A DNA stretch of 64,000 bases from NCBI GenBank assembly GCA_029448655.1, contig JACCLO010000057.1, positions 1 to 64,000 of the forward strand, in the 5' to 3' direction. Each line of letters starts with the position of its first letter. The first letter of the stretch is position 1. This DNA is from Wolfiporia cocos. Taxonomy: Eukaryota; Basidiomycota; Agaricomycetes; Polyporales; Phaeolaceae. Of the stretch, positions 12,754 to 23,726 are shown piece after piece. The notes under the pieces were generated by a model. The model was not told the DNA's origin and did no database searches. It saw only the letters and a list, made by a program, of their open reading frames with translations. Made by a program: the position numbers and the translations under genes.

Positions 12754-13847
12754 TGTCACAGATTTATCTGGGGCTTACAGCATTTTTCCTACGATTATAG
12801 CAATTTACCTGGGATTTATACGTCTAACTACAAGTTATCTACGGGTTAACTCCCATTGCCACCACGACAAGCTCTTAACTGGGCTTATCACCACATGACC
12901 AGCATACATAACGCTACGGCACCTTCCGGTCCAATAGCATAGTTACAGCTACGTCATAAAGGTCTCGCCCGTCAGAGCAAGACCAGCCACGTCATAGATC
13001 GTAGATCATAATGATAGGCCGAGCGCGGCACGCTCGCATAATAATGTCCACATGTACAAACAGTGCCTCGCGGCCTTGTACTATTGGGTCGGCCTTCCCG
13101 GCTTCCCACCGCCATAAGATCCTTGATCACAATGGCACCTCAGGCGCGCCACGCCTTCGCATAATAATGGCAACACGGCCAAATAGCACTATATTAGCAT
13201 CAAGGCAATATCGCTATAGGCTCGGCCTTCTCGGCCATCTCACGGACTCGGCGTTCTCCAAGTCCCGGGCTTCTGCCATCACGGCGCTGCCCAAACACCG
13301 GTCCTCGCCTCACGGCTAAGACCAATACATGCCCCGGTAACCATCCGGACCGGGCTGTAACACATGCCACGGTACTACCCGTCCAATGGCATAACGACCT
13401 CGGCGTCTCGCCTTGGTCATCCAACGAAGCACGGCCAATCGCCATTATGCCGCAAGGTATCCGGCAACCGGCTTCACCTATACCCGGGCTGCGCCCGCGT
13501 TAGTATCACAGATAAGACATAATCCCTCTATTACGATTGGGTCGGCCATTAGGGCCTTCCACGGCCATTCTAGATAGAGTAACTAAACATCAGATAAGAT
13601 AAAGCTTCGCCACTTGGCAAAGCCACATAACCCGGTAAGGCAACCGCTAGCTAGTAGCACGTGCCCTCCCGACACAATGTATATAAGTAGGAGCCAAGCG
13701 CTCTTTAACTTCAGTTCTATTCTTCTCGGCGTACGCCGTAGAAGAACCTCCTACCTCCTACTGCGTCTGATAACCTCTTCCTCACCTAAGTCGCCTAGTT
13801 CATCGCAGGATACTGGCTTGGTGAGTCCCACAGAGCCATCTGTGTCA
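12754..13847 (+). mobile_element. Array LTR C (1094 bp), right end of the array
   Basis: Starts TGTCACAGAT and ends TGTGTCA at 13847, where the sequence leaves the array and enters antisense gypsy coding sequence beginning CGGGT. Because the junction falls exactly at the LTR terminus, this is the true right end of the insertion, and CGGGT (13848-13852) should be one copy of the target-site duplication. The matching copy must lie left of the array, outside the window. Confidence 0.8.
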
Positions 13848-14852
13848 CGGGTGACCTTCGAGATAATGTTGCCATTCTTCTAATGCTCGAATTATGGCTA
13901 GCATCTCTTTGTCATAAATTTTGTAGTTCCGTTCCGGGGCAGTCATGCCTGTGGAATAGAAGGCGCAAGGATTCCATTTCCAACTATCTGGTGACCATTG
14001 CGTTAGGACTGCTCCAGTCGCAAAGTCTGATGTGTTGGCTTCTATACGGAATTTCTGAATTTTGTCCGGAATATGTAAGATGGGGGCAGTTGTAAAGGCC
14101 GCCTTGAGCTTTTGGAAAGCTTCTTCCTGTGCTTCATCCCAATGCCATTTCTCCGACTTCTTCATGAGTGTTGTCAGGGGTTTCACAATTTTCAAGAAGT
14201 CCTGAATAAACCGCCGATAGAAGTTCGCAAAGCCTAAAAAGGCTTGAACTTCCTTCACCTTGGTTGGGGTCAGCCAATCTAATACTCCTGATAGTTTCGA
14301 GGGGTCCATTTCGACTCTGCCCTTAGAAATTATCATACCCAAATAGTCGATGCTACTTTTTTCAAAGAAGCATTTCTCGGGTTTGGCATATAGATCATTG
14401 TCCCGCAGCCTTTTCAGGACTGCCTTGGTGATTTTGCGGTGTTCCGCTAAGTCGTTGCCAAAGATCAGTATGTCGTCCAGATAGACTATGACTTTTCCGG
14501 TGGCAATGAAATCCTTTAGGACGTCGTTCATCATTGCTTGGAAAGTCCCTGGCACGTTCTTGAAACCGAAATACATAACCATGGCTTCGTACAACCCCTG
14601 TTTAGTAATGAATGCTGTTTTCCATTCATCACCTTCCTTGATACGGACGTTGTTGTAACCCCATCTCAGGTCGATCTTAGTAAAGATCGATGCACCTGAG
14701 AGTTGGTTGATAAGGTCCGATATCTGGGGTATAGGGTACTTGTTATCCACAGTTATTTCGTTCAGCTTCCTGTAATTGATTACCATGCACAAGGTTCCAT
14801 CTTTCTTGGCAACGAAAAATACTGGGCTGGCCATAGGGGAGCTTGAATCTCA
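13848..14852 (-). pseudogene. Ty3/gypsy pol fragment: reverse transcriptase and start of RNase H
   Basis: A minus-strand frame encodes a gypsy RT: fingers/palm with the IFTKIDLRWGYNNVRI motif, the catalytic YLDD box (VIVYLDDILIF), and the connection up to RNase H. It starts after an in-frame TGA (14850-14852) that separates it from the protease ORF; the context GYI-stop-DSSSPMASP shows one frame with Arg CGA changed to TGA. In RNase H the usual ETDAS reads EANTS, so the first catalytic Asp is Asn. The frame stops at LEGHP, where the array LTR interrupts it. The remaining RNase H and integrase should lie on the other side of the array. Dead copy, target of the array insertion. Confidence 0.9.
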
Positions 14853-15788
14853 GATGTAGCCTTTTCGCTTTTCTTCAGCGATCCAGTCACGGAGGGAATT
14901 TTCTTCCTTTGGCAAGAGGGAATATGGTTTGGCCAGTGTTGGCAATGGAGTGCCTTCGATTAAATTGATGGCATGATCATATGGCTTACGTGTTGGCATC
15001 CTTTCGGATGCTTTTTGCGAAAATACCATTGGGCCGAATTCCCAATATTCCTTAGGCACAAGCTGCTTCCATTTTTCGGTTGCAGCTTCTGGTCTGTTCT
15101 GGTGGATTTCTCCTACCATTCCCATGAGGAGTCCCAATTCCTCATTGGACAGGGTACCGATCCACTTGATAAATGGATCATCAGGGTTTCCATCTCCAAT
15201 CGTGTCTAGCGCAGAATCCCAAATGTTGCTGATGTTATTATTGTCCTCTTCGTCATCGGGTGCAACTTCTTCCGAATCAGGGGACGATTCTGAGGCTTCT
15301 GGGCATGCAGACCCACATCGATATACCAGACTGCCAGAGTTCCAGTCCATAGTGGGGTTATGTTTAATTAACCAGTCATATCCTAGGATAAGGTCGTGGT
15401 TGTGGATTTTCATGATGGTAAGGAATACCTTTTCCTTGTGCTCGCCATGTTGCATGAATCCTTTAACTGACTTATTGATGAGACCATTTTTGTTGTATGA
15501 TCCATCTGCATTATGAATCCAAAAAGGGTCTTTCTTATCGTGGGTGACTAGACGATGTTTGTCAACAAAGTCTGAGTTGATGACTGATAACGTTGCTCCA
15601 CTATCGATTAAAGCCAAGCCTTGCACTTTCTGACCATAGACCCACAAGTCAACCCAGATCTGGAAAGATCGGGACTTATCACATGCATGATTCTTGTAAT
15701 AGTGATATAAATTTTCACAATTTTTTACAAGCAGGTCAGCAGTACAGGCAACTATACTAGTACACAGCACACATAGGCAAGGATTCAC
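14850..15788 (-). pseudogene. Ty3/gypsy protease and N-terminal pol region (same element)
   Basis: Minus-strand frame of about 312 codons. It holds a retropepsin with the active-site motif ALIDSGATLSVIN and the later flap/C-terminal motif LILGYDWLIKHNP, then an acidic linker, then the conserved PYDHAINL and LPKEENSLRDWI segments that precede RT. It ends at the TGA described for 14850-14852. The first codons overlap the gag stop at 15785-15787. No ATG is obvious at its start, as expected if it was made as a Gag-Pol product. Inactive fragment. Confidence 0.85.
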
Positions 15789-16176
15789 ATGTGCTGAAGG
15801 CGAAAATTCGACTCGCTAGCTGGATGGTCAGGAGTTTTCTGGGCAACTGAATGCCATGGGATAATGGTAGTGCCCCAATTCGGTGGCTGACCAATTGGGG
15901 CTGTTGATGGAGCCGGTGTACTGGCCAGTGGTTCCTCTACCTCCGTGATGCGCACGGATGAATGGGCGGTGGAGTTGCCCATGGAGTTGTCACTGTCATC
16001 TGGGATCCACATCTCTGTTGTGGTGACCTGGACCATGTGACCTTTGCCATGAGGTGTGGGGGGGTTGCCGCTAGTAGATTTCTGAGCCCCCTTATTGTCC
16101 ACCTTGGATGCTGGCACCCTCCAATTGCATCACCCCTCCATGTTTGTGCAGTCCTTCCGGCCGCAGCTCTTGCATG
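15785..16176 (-). pseudogene. Ty3/gypsy gag C-terminal remnant (same element)
   Basis: The minus-strand frame ending at 15785 reads a Ser/Pro/Thr-rich tail typical of the linker after a Gag zinc knuckle. Near 16150-16176 the minus strand gives CKSCGRKDC, a cysteine cluster that may be the remains of the knuckle. The frame is lost at 16176 where the TRIM at 16177 has inserted; the rest of gag is not found beyond the TRIM. Low information content, so the assignment rests on position upstream of the protease. Confidence 0.5.
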
Positions 16177-17096
16177 TGTCACAGATAATGCGAAAGCATA
16201 ATATCATAGACGTTACGGAGCAATAACTAGGGTACATTACCCGTACGTGGCGCCGGCATACATGGCCTACACCATAGAGTGTCTAATAGGCGCCGAGCGT
16301 GGGAATATGAACTGCAGATATAGCTGGACCCTCGATAGCAGCATGAGCTGTTATCGTAGCCCTTTTGGGGGAGTGGCTATTATGCCACTCATAAGCACGT
16401 TGCATTGGGTCCGCAGCGCGTCTTGTGATATAATAACAGCTCACCCGGTCGCCGGTTCGAACCTGGGTGGTGGCAAATATTTCCACTGCCTGGGGCGCTT
16501 CCGAACCACTGGCGGCTGAGGGAAAAGTACCCACCACGTGACCCCCTGTATCATGGGGCCCCTCTATAACCGTAAGGTATCAGGGGATAAGATTGGTCAA
16601 AGCTTGCGTGGTAAAAACTACTATTAAATAGCCTTAACCCGCACCCAAAATCCAGGGTGTAAGTCGGGCCTTCAAGAGGTTGGCACACACGTCATAAGCC
16701 AAATGGTATAAGGGATTGGGGGTACCCTTCACCAGGCACAATGACAAAGCATAGTAGAAGTGATACTTAGTACCGGGGGCGGCTTGATGCAGCCTAAGTT
16801 ATCTCCTTAACCAGAGACGGTTAATCCTTGAAGTGGGGGTAATGTCACAGATAATGCGAAAGCATAATATCATAGACGTTACGGAGCAATAACTAGGGTA
16901 CATTACCCGTACGTGGCGCCGGCATACATGGCCTACACCATAGAGTGTCTAATAGGCGCCGAGCGTGGGAATATGAACTGCAGATATAGCTGGACCCTCG
17001 ATAGCAGCATGAGCTGTTATCGTAGCCCTTTTGGGGGAGTGGCTATTATGCCACTCATAAGCACGTTGCATTGGGTCCGCAGCGCGTCTTGTGATA
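16177..17096 (+). mobile_element. TRIM-like LTR element (254-bp LTRs, 412-bp interior)
   Basis: Two direct repeats of 254 bp, identical by eye, lie at 16177-16430 and 16843-17096. Both start TGTCACAGATAATGCG. The interior has no coding capacity. It has an 11-base site ATAACAGCTCA at 16433-16443 that is perfectly complementary to 16344-16354 in the LTR, and a purine tract ending GGGGGTAA just before the second LTR. A GGTTCGAACC motif (tRNA B-box-like) is at 16454-16463. No clean 5-bp target duplication is seen (GCATG on the left, AGTTA on the right), although TGCATG recurs at 17136. It sits within the antisense gypsy gag. Confidence 0.75.
16433..16443 (+). promoter_or_regulatory. Self-priming primer-binding site of the TRIM
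   Basis: ATAACAGCTCA is the exact reverse complement of TGAGCTGTTAT at 16344-16354 in the 5' LTR. It follows the LTR end (16430) by two bases. This is the third family in the window with an 11-base self-complement at this place. Confidence 0.55.
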
Positions 17097-17141
17097 AGTT
17101 ATCCGTGTCATACTCGACCACTGAGACTTATGACATGCATG

Positions 17142-17474
17142 GTGACCTGCATCTTATAGGCAGGACATAGCCTGCTCCTCCTCATCAGGAGTATAGGGTT
17201 ATATTAGGGGGGTATTCCCCATTGCATGATACACACGGTATTCCATGTCATCCCTAGTGACATAGCCTGGTATTGGGATATTACTAAGGGGTGTGACTTC
17301 GGAGAACTAGTCCGCTGAGTAACTAGTTTGGACATGCATGTTATGTATGTGTTGTTTGTGTACATGGACGTGTCTATGGGCGGTTACAAGTGTAAGTGTA
17401 AATAAGCTCGTAGAAATGCCAGAAAAATAGGTAAAAATATAGAAAAATTCGTAGAATGTCCCAGATCTGTGACA
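17142..17474 (-). mobile_element. Partial LTR, minus orientation, related to 33817-34515
   Basis: Read on the minus strand from 17474 it begins TGTCACAGATCTGGGACAT and follows the first third of the solo LTR at 33817 with many substitutions (shared ATTTTTACCTATTT, ACTCAGCGGACTA, CCAGGCTATGTCA-like blocks). It ends near the TRIM. It may be the 5' LTR remnant of the antisense gypsy at 13848-16176, with gag lost by deletion, or an independent insertion. Confidence 0.6.
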
Positions 17475-18455
17475 TAGATCAGGAATTTGATAAACCTTAT
17501 GTTTAGATATTGCCTTGTGGTAGCTTTGTTTTGTTGGGAGTATTAGAACAGTTTCTTGGGCTTCTGAGATGTTGTGATATGACACGGTAACCACCATGCT
17601 ACCTGCCTAAGCGGGGGAACCCCTATATATCCTATATATCCGCCCTACAGGGCCCCCATCCTCGTAAGGGGAGAACAGGAGGCTGCATCTATTGAGATGC
17701 CTCACCGAATGCCTGAGGTCACAACCCATGAGTGTACCACAATGCCCCCAGACTAGCGAGCAGAGAGTGAAGCAAGAATAATATTGAAAGAGGCCCCCAC
17801 CCTCAAGGAGAGAGCAGCGGGCTTGTTGCTAATGCAGTTCGCTGTTACACTCAAGCCAGGCAGCAGAGGGTTTTGAGAGGTTGCCAGGGGACACACCCCC
17901 TAGGCTGAGATACTAAGTCTGAGGAGTACCTCAGACGTCACCAAGTATATATACATGCAGCAACTCCCTAACTACCTAACTGCCTTGCCCTAAAGGTGTG
18001 GTCTGTGTGCAGTCAAGTCATGTGCTACAATACAAGGTGACGTTGTTACCTAGTGATGACGAAAGACCGTGATGTAGCTAGATAAGATAAAGCATTTATC
18101 TACCTATGCACGTGCTGTCCTACGAGCGGCTAAAAACCAGCATTTTGGCATAAAAACATGGAAAAATGGGGAAAATGACGCCACAATTTCTTGTGACACA
18201 TTAATGTGGGGTGGTTATAGGATTTGGGTAGAACTGGTTTGTCTTTGGATTGAACTGTATGAGGTGTGAACTGATTTGAAGTGATTACAACTGGTTCTAA
18301 TTCCTGACAGAGATGACTTACCAGTGCTGGAGCAGTGCTGGAGGTACTTGCCAATCAAGGAAGGATCTGATCTCTGTAGATAAGTGCTGATAATATCAAC
18401 AGCAGAGTAGCATTCAATCGCCACTCTGAAGGTATCTTATCAATGTCAGTCAAAC
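17475..18455. repeat. Non-coding, LTR-relic sequence
   Basis: No convincing gene. A block near 17757 (AGACTAGCGAGCAGAGAG) and one near 17990 (CCCTAAAGGTGTGGTCTGTG) recur in other LTR relics of the window (20530, 20690, 58830, 62710, 63860), so this is a decayed LTR of that family. A minus-strand stretch at 18215-18424 looks weakly protein-like but matches nothing I recognise. Confidence 0.45.
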
Positions 18456-19082
18456 TAGGTGATGTGCCAGGCCTGGCTTGAGGCCAGAGCCAAGCTGGGC
18501 CAAGCCCTACTTGGGCTGGGGTGAGCTAGGCTTTACAACATGGCTTGAGATGGCCCAGGGCCCAGCTTGTATCTCAGGCTGAGCCAGGCTGAGCTGTTGA
18601 GCCCCAGCCTGGTGACCTTAATGGCTACAATGTCTGGCAACTACAATATAAGATTGTACAGGATAGTAGTATGCTTAACTAAACTATAGTATTATATGCT
18701 GTTCATTTCAGACTACATAAAAAGCCAATAAGTCATGTCCTTAATGTTGAAGCCTGCCACTCACCATTGGGCACCTATACAATACCCCATATGGCAGGTG
18801 CACTACTGAATGCCATGCTGGTGGAAGGTTATTTTGACACTTAATACCACTATAATTTGTAGGCCTCAATGTTCCTTTTCATCAAGGAACAATTGAAAAT
18901 GGTGTATTTCAAACTTTCAAGGCTATAGTGATGACTATCCTAGCAGTGGTAGGCCCCAGCTTGGCCCTGGCCCAGGCTGGGCCAAGCTGTGAGCTGTCAG
19001 TGAGGGCCCGGCCTGAGGTTTTGAAAAGCGGTGGGCCATCAAAGCCAGGGCTTTTGGGCTGGGCTGGGCCTGCACATCACTA
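18456..19082 (+). mobile_element. Non-autonomous hAT-like element, copy A (627 bp)
   Basis: Terminal sequences TAGGTGATGTGCCAGGCC and GGCCTGCACATCACTA are inverted copies of each other, slightly decayed. The flanks read GTCAAACT and GTCAAATT, an 8-bp duplication with one mismatch if the 5' end is taken one base in. The interior has no transposase and is full of GGCC/GGGCC blocks. It matches copies B and C throughout. Confidence 0.7.
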
Positions 19083-21221
19083 GTCAAATTCAATGTGTGA
19101 CTGGGAAACTAATCATCAGACTGGTATAGAATTGTTGTTTGGTAGTCAGGCTGGCATATGAATTGCAAAGTGCTGTTGCAGCTTACCTATGTGGATATAC
19201 TATAGCCTGTGGCATATGCCACACAATGTGGTGCACACCTAGAGGCCTCAGAACCATCATGTAGAATCACAATGTACAAAATAAGTGGTATACATGATGT
19301 TGAGAATGCTCAAACTACAAAAATCTGAGCACATCTGAGAAGCTGTGTATATTGCTCAAAGTGGTGCAAAGCCATTCTTGCTGAGCAGGTCATCCAGATT
19401 GTCAACTCTGTCCTCATCCAGACCCAAATCCCCATCCTTGTCTTTATAATTTTCTGCCCTGTTTCCCTCTTCATCTTCACACTGCTCGTCCACTTCATCC
19501 TCAGCAACTTGATACCTATAGTCCAGCTCCTCCTCAATAAGCTTCATATCTGAAGGGATGGCGCTCCTGGACCATGCACGGGATGCCATGCACGGCCAGG
19601 AACAGGTGTCCCCAAGGGACCAGACGGCCCGCACGGCCGGTGCCCTGCCTCGATTGTCTTTGGCCGTTCCAGCTCGCGCGTGGCTGCGGCTGCAATATAA
19701 ATGTGCCATAGACTTTAGACACATGTAAGAATACCAGGGCACGATCAAACACACACCAAAACGACACAGAACACACCACAGAAAGCCAGCTGGTAGGCAG
19801 AATGCCCATCTGAGGTAGTTCAGCCACAGCTTGACCGATCATGATCGGCCTCGATCATACTCGTACAGTGAACCTTCGCTGGCTCATGCACAATCTGAAA
19901 TGTCGCAAAAGCCCTGCGGGCACTATCTGGCTGCTCATCCAGTCAAAACAGGTGCCATCTGACGCTTCCCTAGGCTCTCTAGCCTAGCCAGGTCTGGCCC
20001 AACCCCAACTGCCTTCCTATAGCTTTTTCCATGTCTTTTCTCTCCAACCTCGGTGCACCACCCTAGATCTACAGGTGATCGGTCTCATAAAATAATTTGC
20101 TTGTGTTTCAGGACAGTCTTCACCATCTCAGGGTTCGTCTCTGGATTGTCTAGCTTGTAGGGTGCACACTCGAAATTTTAGGACACTTAAAATGTTGTAG
20201 AAAATTTCGTGGCTCTCCATGTATTTAGGCGATGTGTAGATACGAGCAAATCATCGAATTCCACCCAGACGAAGTCAGACGAAGGGCTGCGCTCGAGGCG
20301 TACGCTTAGGACTTAGGAAATCGGTCACAAACATTTTCGAGTCAATGTCTATTATTTCCACTTTATTCGACGCACCGCCGCAGTTCTAAATCGCTACAGG
20401 CTACGTTCAACCGGTAAAACTACTCGACATCAACCCCTCGAACACCTCGCCTATCTCGGCACATCCAGACCTGCCCGGAGAACCCGAGAGAAAATATTTT
20501 TCTGACAACAGCGGTATGTGCAGTCTTGCACCACAGACTAGCGAGTATAGAATAGTAGTGTTGCCAAGACGCAGGCGGGCGCACACGCAGAGGTAGTGAG
20601 GATTGACCTGGTTGCCAAGAATAGTAGAACTGAGGTTGTAAGACCTCAGCTCGCGCTATATGTACATACAGGGGGACACACTGTGTCTACCCTAAAGAGG
20701 TGGCCTGTGCACTACCTAAGGTGAGTCACATGGGTGGCACTACTGTAAGTATGGGCGCATGACTGTTAAGGTATCAGGGAATTCTAGCTAAACCTTATCA
20801 AACCTAAGACAAACAATAACAAGTCATGTGATATCTATAAGAGCCTTACCCGAGGCAGTCTGTGACACTCTCAACCTCCTCTCTGCTCATGGCACCCAGT
20901 ATGCTTATGCCCTCCATGACATGGCCAGGGCAGCTTCACTCATATTTATCACTTCAATCATGCCTCTGCTGTCATGTCATGCCGCTTCAATTACATCACT
21001 GAACATGTGTTCATATTGAGGTTTTTCTATCAACTCCTCTGCCCCTTGTATTCCAACCAGGTCATCCTGAATGGCCAGGACAATTTCTCTTTCATGGTTT
21101 TGGAGAGTTTTGTCAAAGGACTAGGGATCCCCAGATTGATCGACAAAGACTTGTATTGGAATCGTATACTCACGTTGCCATCAGCAGCTCTTGATTTCTT
21201 AACCCTTCATCCCATCCACTT
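19083..21221. other. Intergenic, with unrecognised coding-like scraps
   Basis: No complete gene. A minus-strand stretch at 19356-19560 encodes a strongly acidic tail (many Glu and Asp), and a plus stretch at 20828-21220 reads protein-like in two frames with a break near 21000. Neither matches a family I know. LTR-relic blocks occur at about 20530 and 20690. The scraps could be transposase remains. Confidence 0.3.
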
Positions 21222-22970
21222 TAGTGATGTGCCAGGCCCAGCTTTGGGCCATGAGCTGGGCCGGGCCAAGCTGGGCTTTACAGCACGGCTTGAGACTGAC
21301 ACACGCTACTAACTAGCACTCAACCAGGGGAAGGGGGCTCACACAAAGGTGCCTTCCTGATTTGGGACTACTAGCCAGAAGAGGCCAAGACAAGTCTGAG
21401 GTTTATGCTCGAGACTGTCTGGCTTATATATTACTACTGTTTGTACATGTGGGGGCTCGCGTGACTATGGGGTCATCTACTTGCTGGTATACAATTGGTC
21501 TAAGCTATGGGGCCGGTAATGGCATTGGAGCACTGGTACGTAGCGAGATGTCCATAGCAACGTAGTGTGATGGGATTGGATCAGGGGGGTTGCCAATCGA
21601 TCGGGTTACGATCAGTGGTTCTTGTCGATCGGGTGATACCAGTAATGGCGGTGGTGATCAGTGCTTCGATCGGGTGTAATGATCGGTGGTTTTCGTCGAT
21701 CAGGGTATAACGACCAGTGCTCCTCATAGGTCATGTGCTGCCATCCCAGGCAGGGGGTGCACCATTCCAATGGCGTGGTTTGACAAGATGTGGTCTGAAG
21801 GTGCTTTTGGTGGCCTAGGTTCCCGAGGTTACGGTACTGAGGGTCGATCGTTCACGGCCCGGGTTCCCAGAGGTTGCGGTACTGAAGGGAAGGCGTAGGG
21901 CGTAGACTCGTAGACTGTAGGTGCATAGGTCTAGTGCTTGTATGGGATTGCTGCCATCCCACGGGCAGAAGTCTATACAGGTCGGGGCCTGCCTGTAATG
22001 GGGAATGTCTATGCCAGTAATGGCGAGTGTCTGTGGTGTAAGAGATGTGAGACATTGGGCGTAGTGTTTAGGTCACGTGCATAATATAGGTCATTCCTCT
22101 AGTTAGTGTGTAGTGTATGTGCGATGGCTGGTAACCTGGATTGTCTTGGGGTTACTGCTGTGCTAGCCACGCTGGTGGTTCCTAGAGGTGGCCCATGACT
22201 AGGTTGTATGGACTAGGCAGTATTGTACTGACTGCCGGGGACTGGGACTGGTGTAAGGTTCGGACTGCTGGTGGTCTGCTAGTGCCCGTAGTGACTTGTG
22301 TATCGGAGGGCTTCTACTAGCATTGCCGTACGTATCCAGCTGGGCTTGGATGGAGTGCTTTAGCGTGCAAGAGGCGTGAGTGGGGTGTCAACCTAGGATG
22401 TTCTACTAGGCTTGGAAATTGGCTTGTGACAGAGACGGCCCAGGGCCCGGCCTGAGATACAGGCCAGGCCAGGCCAAGCTGTTGAGCCCTGGCCTAGGGA
22501 TCTTAATGGCTACAATATCTGGCAGGCACAATATAAGCCCATACAGGCCAGTTATATGCTCAACTCAATCATTGTGCACCTATCTTGTTTATTTAAAACT
22601 ACAGAAAAGTCAAGTCCTCAACGTTGAAGCCTGCCACTCACTTTTGGGCGCCTATATGATCCCCCATATGGCAGGCACGCTACTGAATGCTGCGCTAGTG
22701 AATGATTATTTCATGCTTAATCCTACTATAGATCGGAGGATTAAAGGTTCTATTTCATCTGGGAAAGGTTTGGCAAAGGTGAATCTCAAGCTCTGAAGCT
22801 AAAGTGACGATTATCTTAGCAGTGGTAGGCCGCGGCCAAGCTGGGACCTAGGCCGGGCCAAGCCGTGAGCTGTCAATGAGGGCCTGGCCTGAGGTTTTGA
22901 AAAGCCATGGGCCATCCAAGCCGGGCCGAAGCCGGGGCTTTTGAGCTGGGCTGGGCCTGGCACATCACTA
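21222..22970 (+). mobile_element. Non-autonomous hAT-like element, copy B, split by a solo LTR
   Basis: Starts TAGTGATGTGCCAGGCC and ends GGCCTGGCACATCACTA. It is flanked by a perfect 8-bp duplication ATCCACTT at 21214-21221 and 22971-22978, the length typical of hAT transposons. Removing the LTR at 21297-22431 and one GAGAC leaves 609 bp, the same as copy C without its insertion. No transposase is encoded, so it would need an autonomous hAT element elsewhere. Confidence 0.85.
21297..22431 (+). mobile_element. Solo LTR (1135 bp) inside hAT-like copy B
   Basis: Starts TGACACACG and ends TTGTGACA, flanked by perfect 5-bp duplications GAGAC (21292-21296 and 22432-22436), and interrupts sequence that is continuous in copy C. 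The interior has degenerate tandem repeats around GATCGGGT and GATCAGTGGT (about 21590-21720) and two copies of CCAGTAATGGCG (21639 and 22014). No coding content. Confidence 0.85.
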
Positions 22971-23018
22971 ATCCACTTCAGTCCGTGGCTATTTTCTCGG
23001 GCAACTCAGGTTGGGGAG

Positions 23019-23725
23019 TGTTACGGTTATTTTGATTTTTCGAATATCGACAGAACTCACCACCGGGCGAATACGATACAGGGACTTGTTGCGCAACCAA
23101 CCCCCTGGCTACTCGTGACTCTACTGGGCGCATCCCCAGTTGTATTAGCATGTAGGGCGCGTTTCACCTTTGGCAGATCCAACTCTGCCACCGTTTCACC
23201 TTCATCGTTTATTAGCTGATAGATGGTGTTCAACCACCATCATCCCTATCTATCGTTTCGGATACATCACTACATACTTATCAAACGTTTGATACTATAG
23301 CGTAGATAGTAGCGGTGGCATCTGGGATGGACTTGACCCCTAAAACCCAGCGTAGTATAAAAGCTCATGTACTTATTGTCAAGGCTCTTCAGCTCGACCT
23401 TGTTGTATAAACAAGAAGTCTTATACTCGTTCTCAAACGTAGGAAACTACGCTCAGTATTTCTCACTCGAGCAACCGAACGACTAAGTCCTCGAAGTGCA
23501 CACTGACTTCTCGGACTTAGGCGAGTCTTATATTCTATTCGACTCGCACCTGAACAGATTATATCCTCTAACGCGTATTGGATATTATACGATCTCCTAG
23601 GAACTTCACCTAGGACTTGAAGGCATCTAACGAGCATTTGCCTTGCATACGGCTATACGCCCACATGCAGAAGAACGATCTATATTCGCGACTCGAATAT
23701 ACGAACGGGTGTTCGACCCGTAACA
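23019..23725 (+). repeat. 5' LTR of the chromovirus
   Basis: 707 bp, TGTTACGG to CCGTAACA. TATAAAAG at 23356-23363 gives the promoter. The sequence at 23391-23401 (AGCTCGACCTT) is the likely start of the transcript. Of the five differences from the 3' LTR, three are CpG to TpG/CpA transitions. Confidence 0.95.
23356..23401 (+). promoter_or_regulatory. TATA box and predicted transcription start / self-primer
   Basis: TATAAAAG at 23356-23363. AGCTCGACCTT at 23391-23401 begins 35 bases after the TATA start and is exactly complementary to the primer site at 23727-23737. In Tf1 the first 11 bases of the RNA are the primer, so 23391 is predicted to be base +1. Confidence 0.7.
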
Positions 23726-23726
23726 G

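Larger units (their letters stand above)
1..13847 (+). repeat. Tandem array of a non-autonomous LTR retroelement (about 4.97-4.99 kb period)
   Basis: The same sequence restarts at 1, 4991 and 9962, giving periods of 4990 and 4971 bp; the third unit is cut off at 13847. Within each unit lies a segment of about 1.1 kb that starts TGTCACAGAT and ends ATCTGTGTCA (near-perfect inverted termini), is preceded by a purine-rich GCGGGGGTAA and carries a TATATAAG box near its 3' end. The array therefore reads internal-LTR-internal-LTR-internal-LTR in the plus orientation, the product expected from LTR-LTR recombination or nested tandem insertion. No gag or pol is present in the internal part, so it is a LARD-like element that depends on another element's enzymes. 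The right end at 13847 abuts antisense gypsy coding sequence. The left end lies outside the window. Confidence 0.85.

Noticed and set aside
1..13847. Ribosomal DNA array
   Set aside because: The 5-kb period invites it, but no conserved rRNA core sequences are present and the units have LTR ends, TATA boxes and purine tracts.
16454..16463. tRNA-like GGTTCGAACC in the TRIM interior taken as a tRNA gene
   Set aside because: Only the T-arm-like part is present; the self-complementary site nearby explains priming better.
23389..23637. Minus-strand open frame inside both LTRs
   Set aside because: Short, in an LTR, no domain; repeated only because LTRs are repeated.
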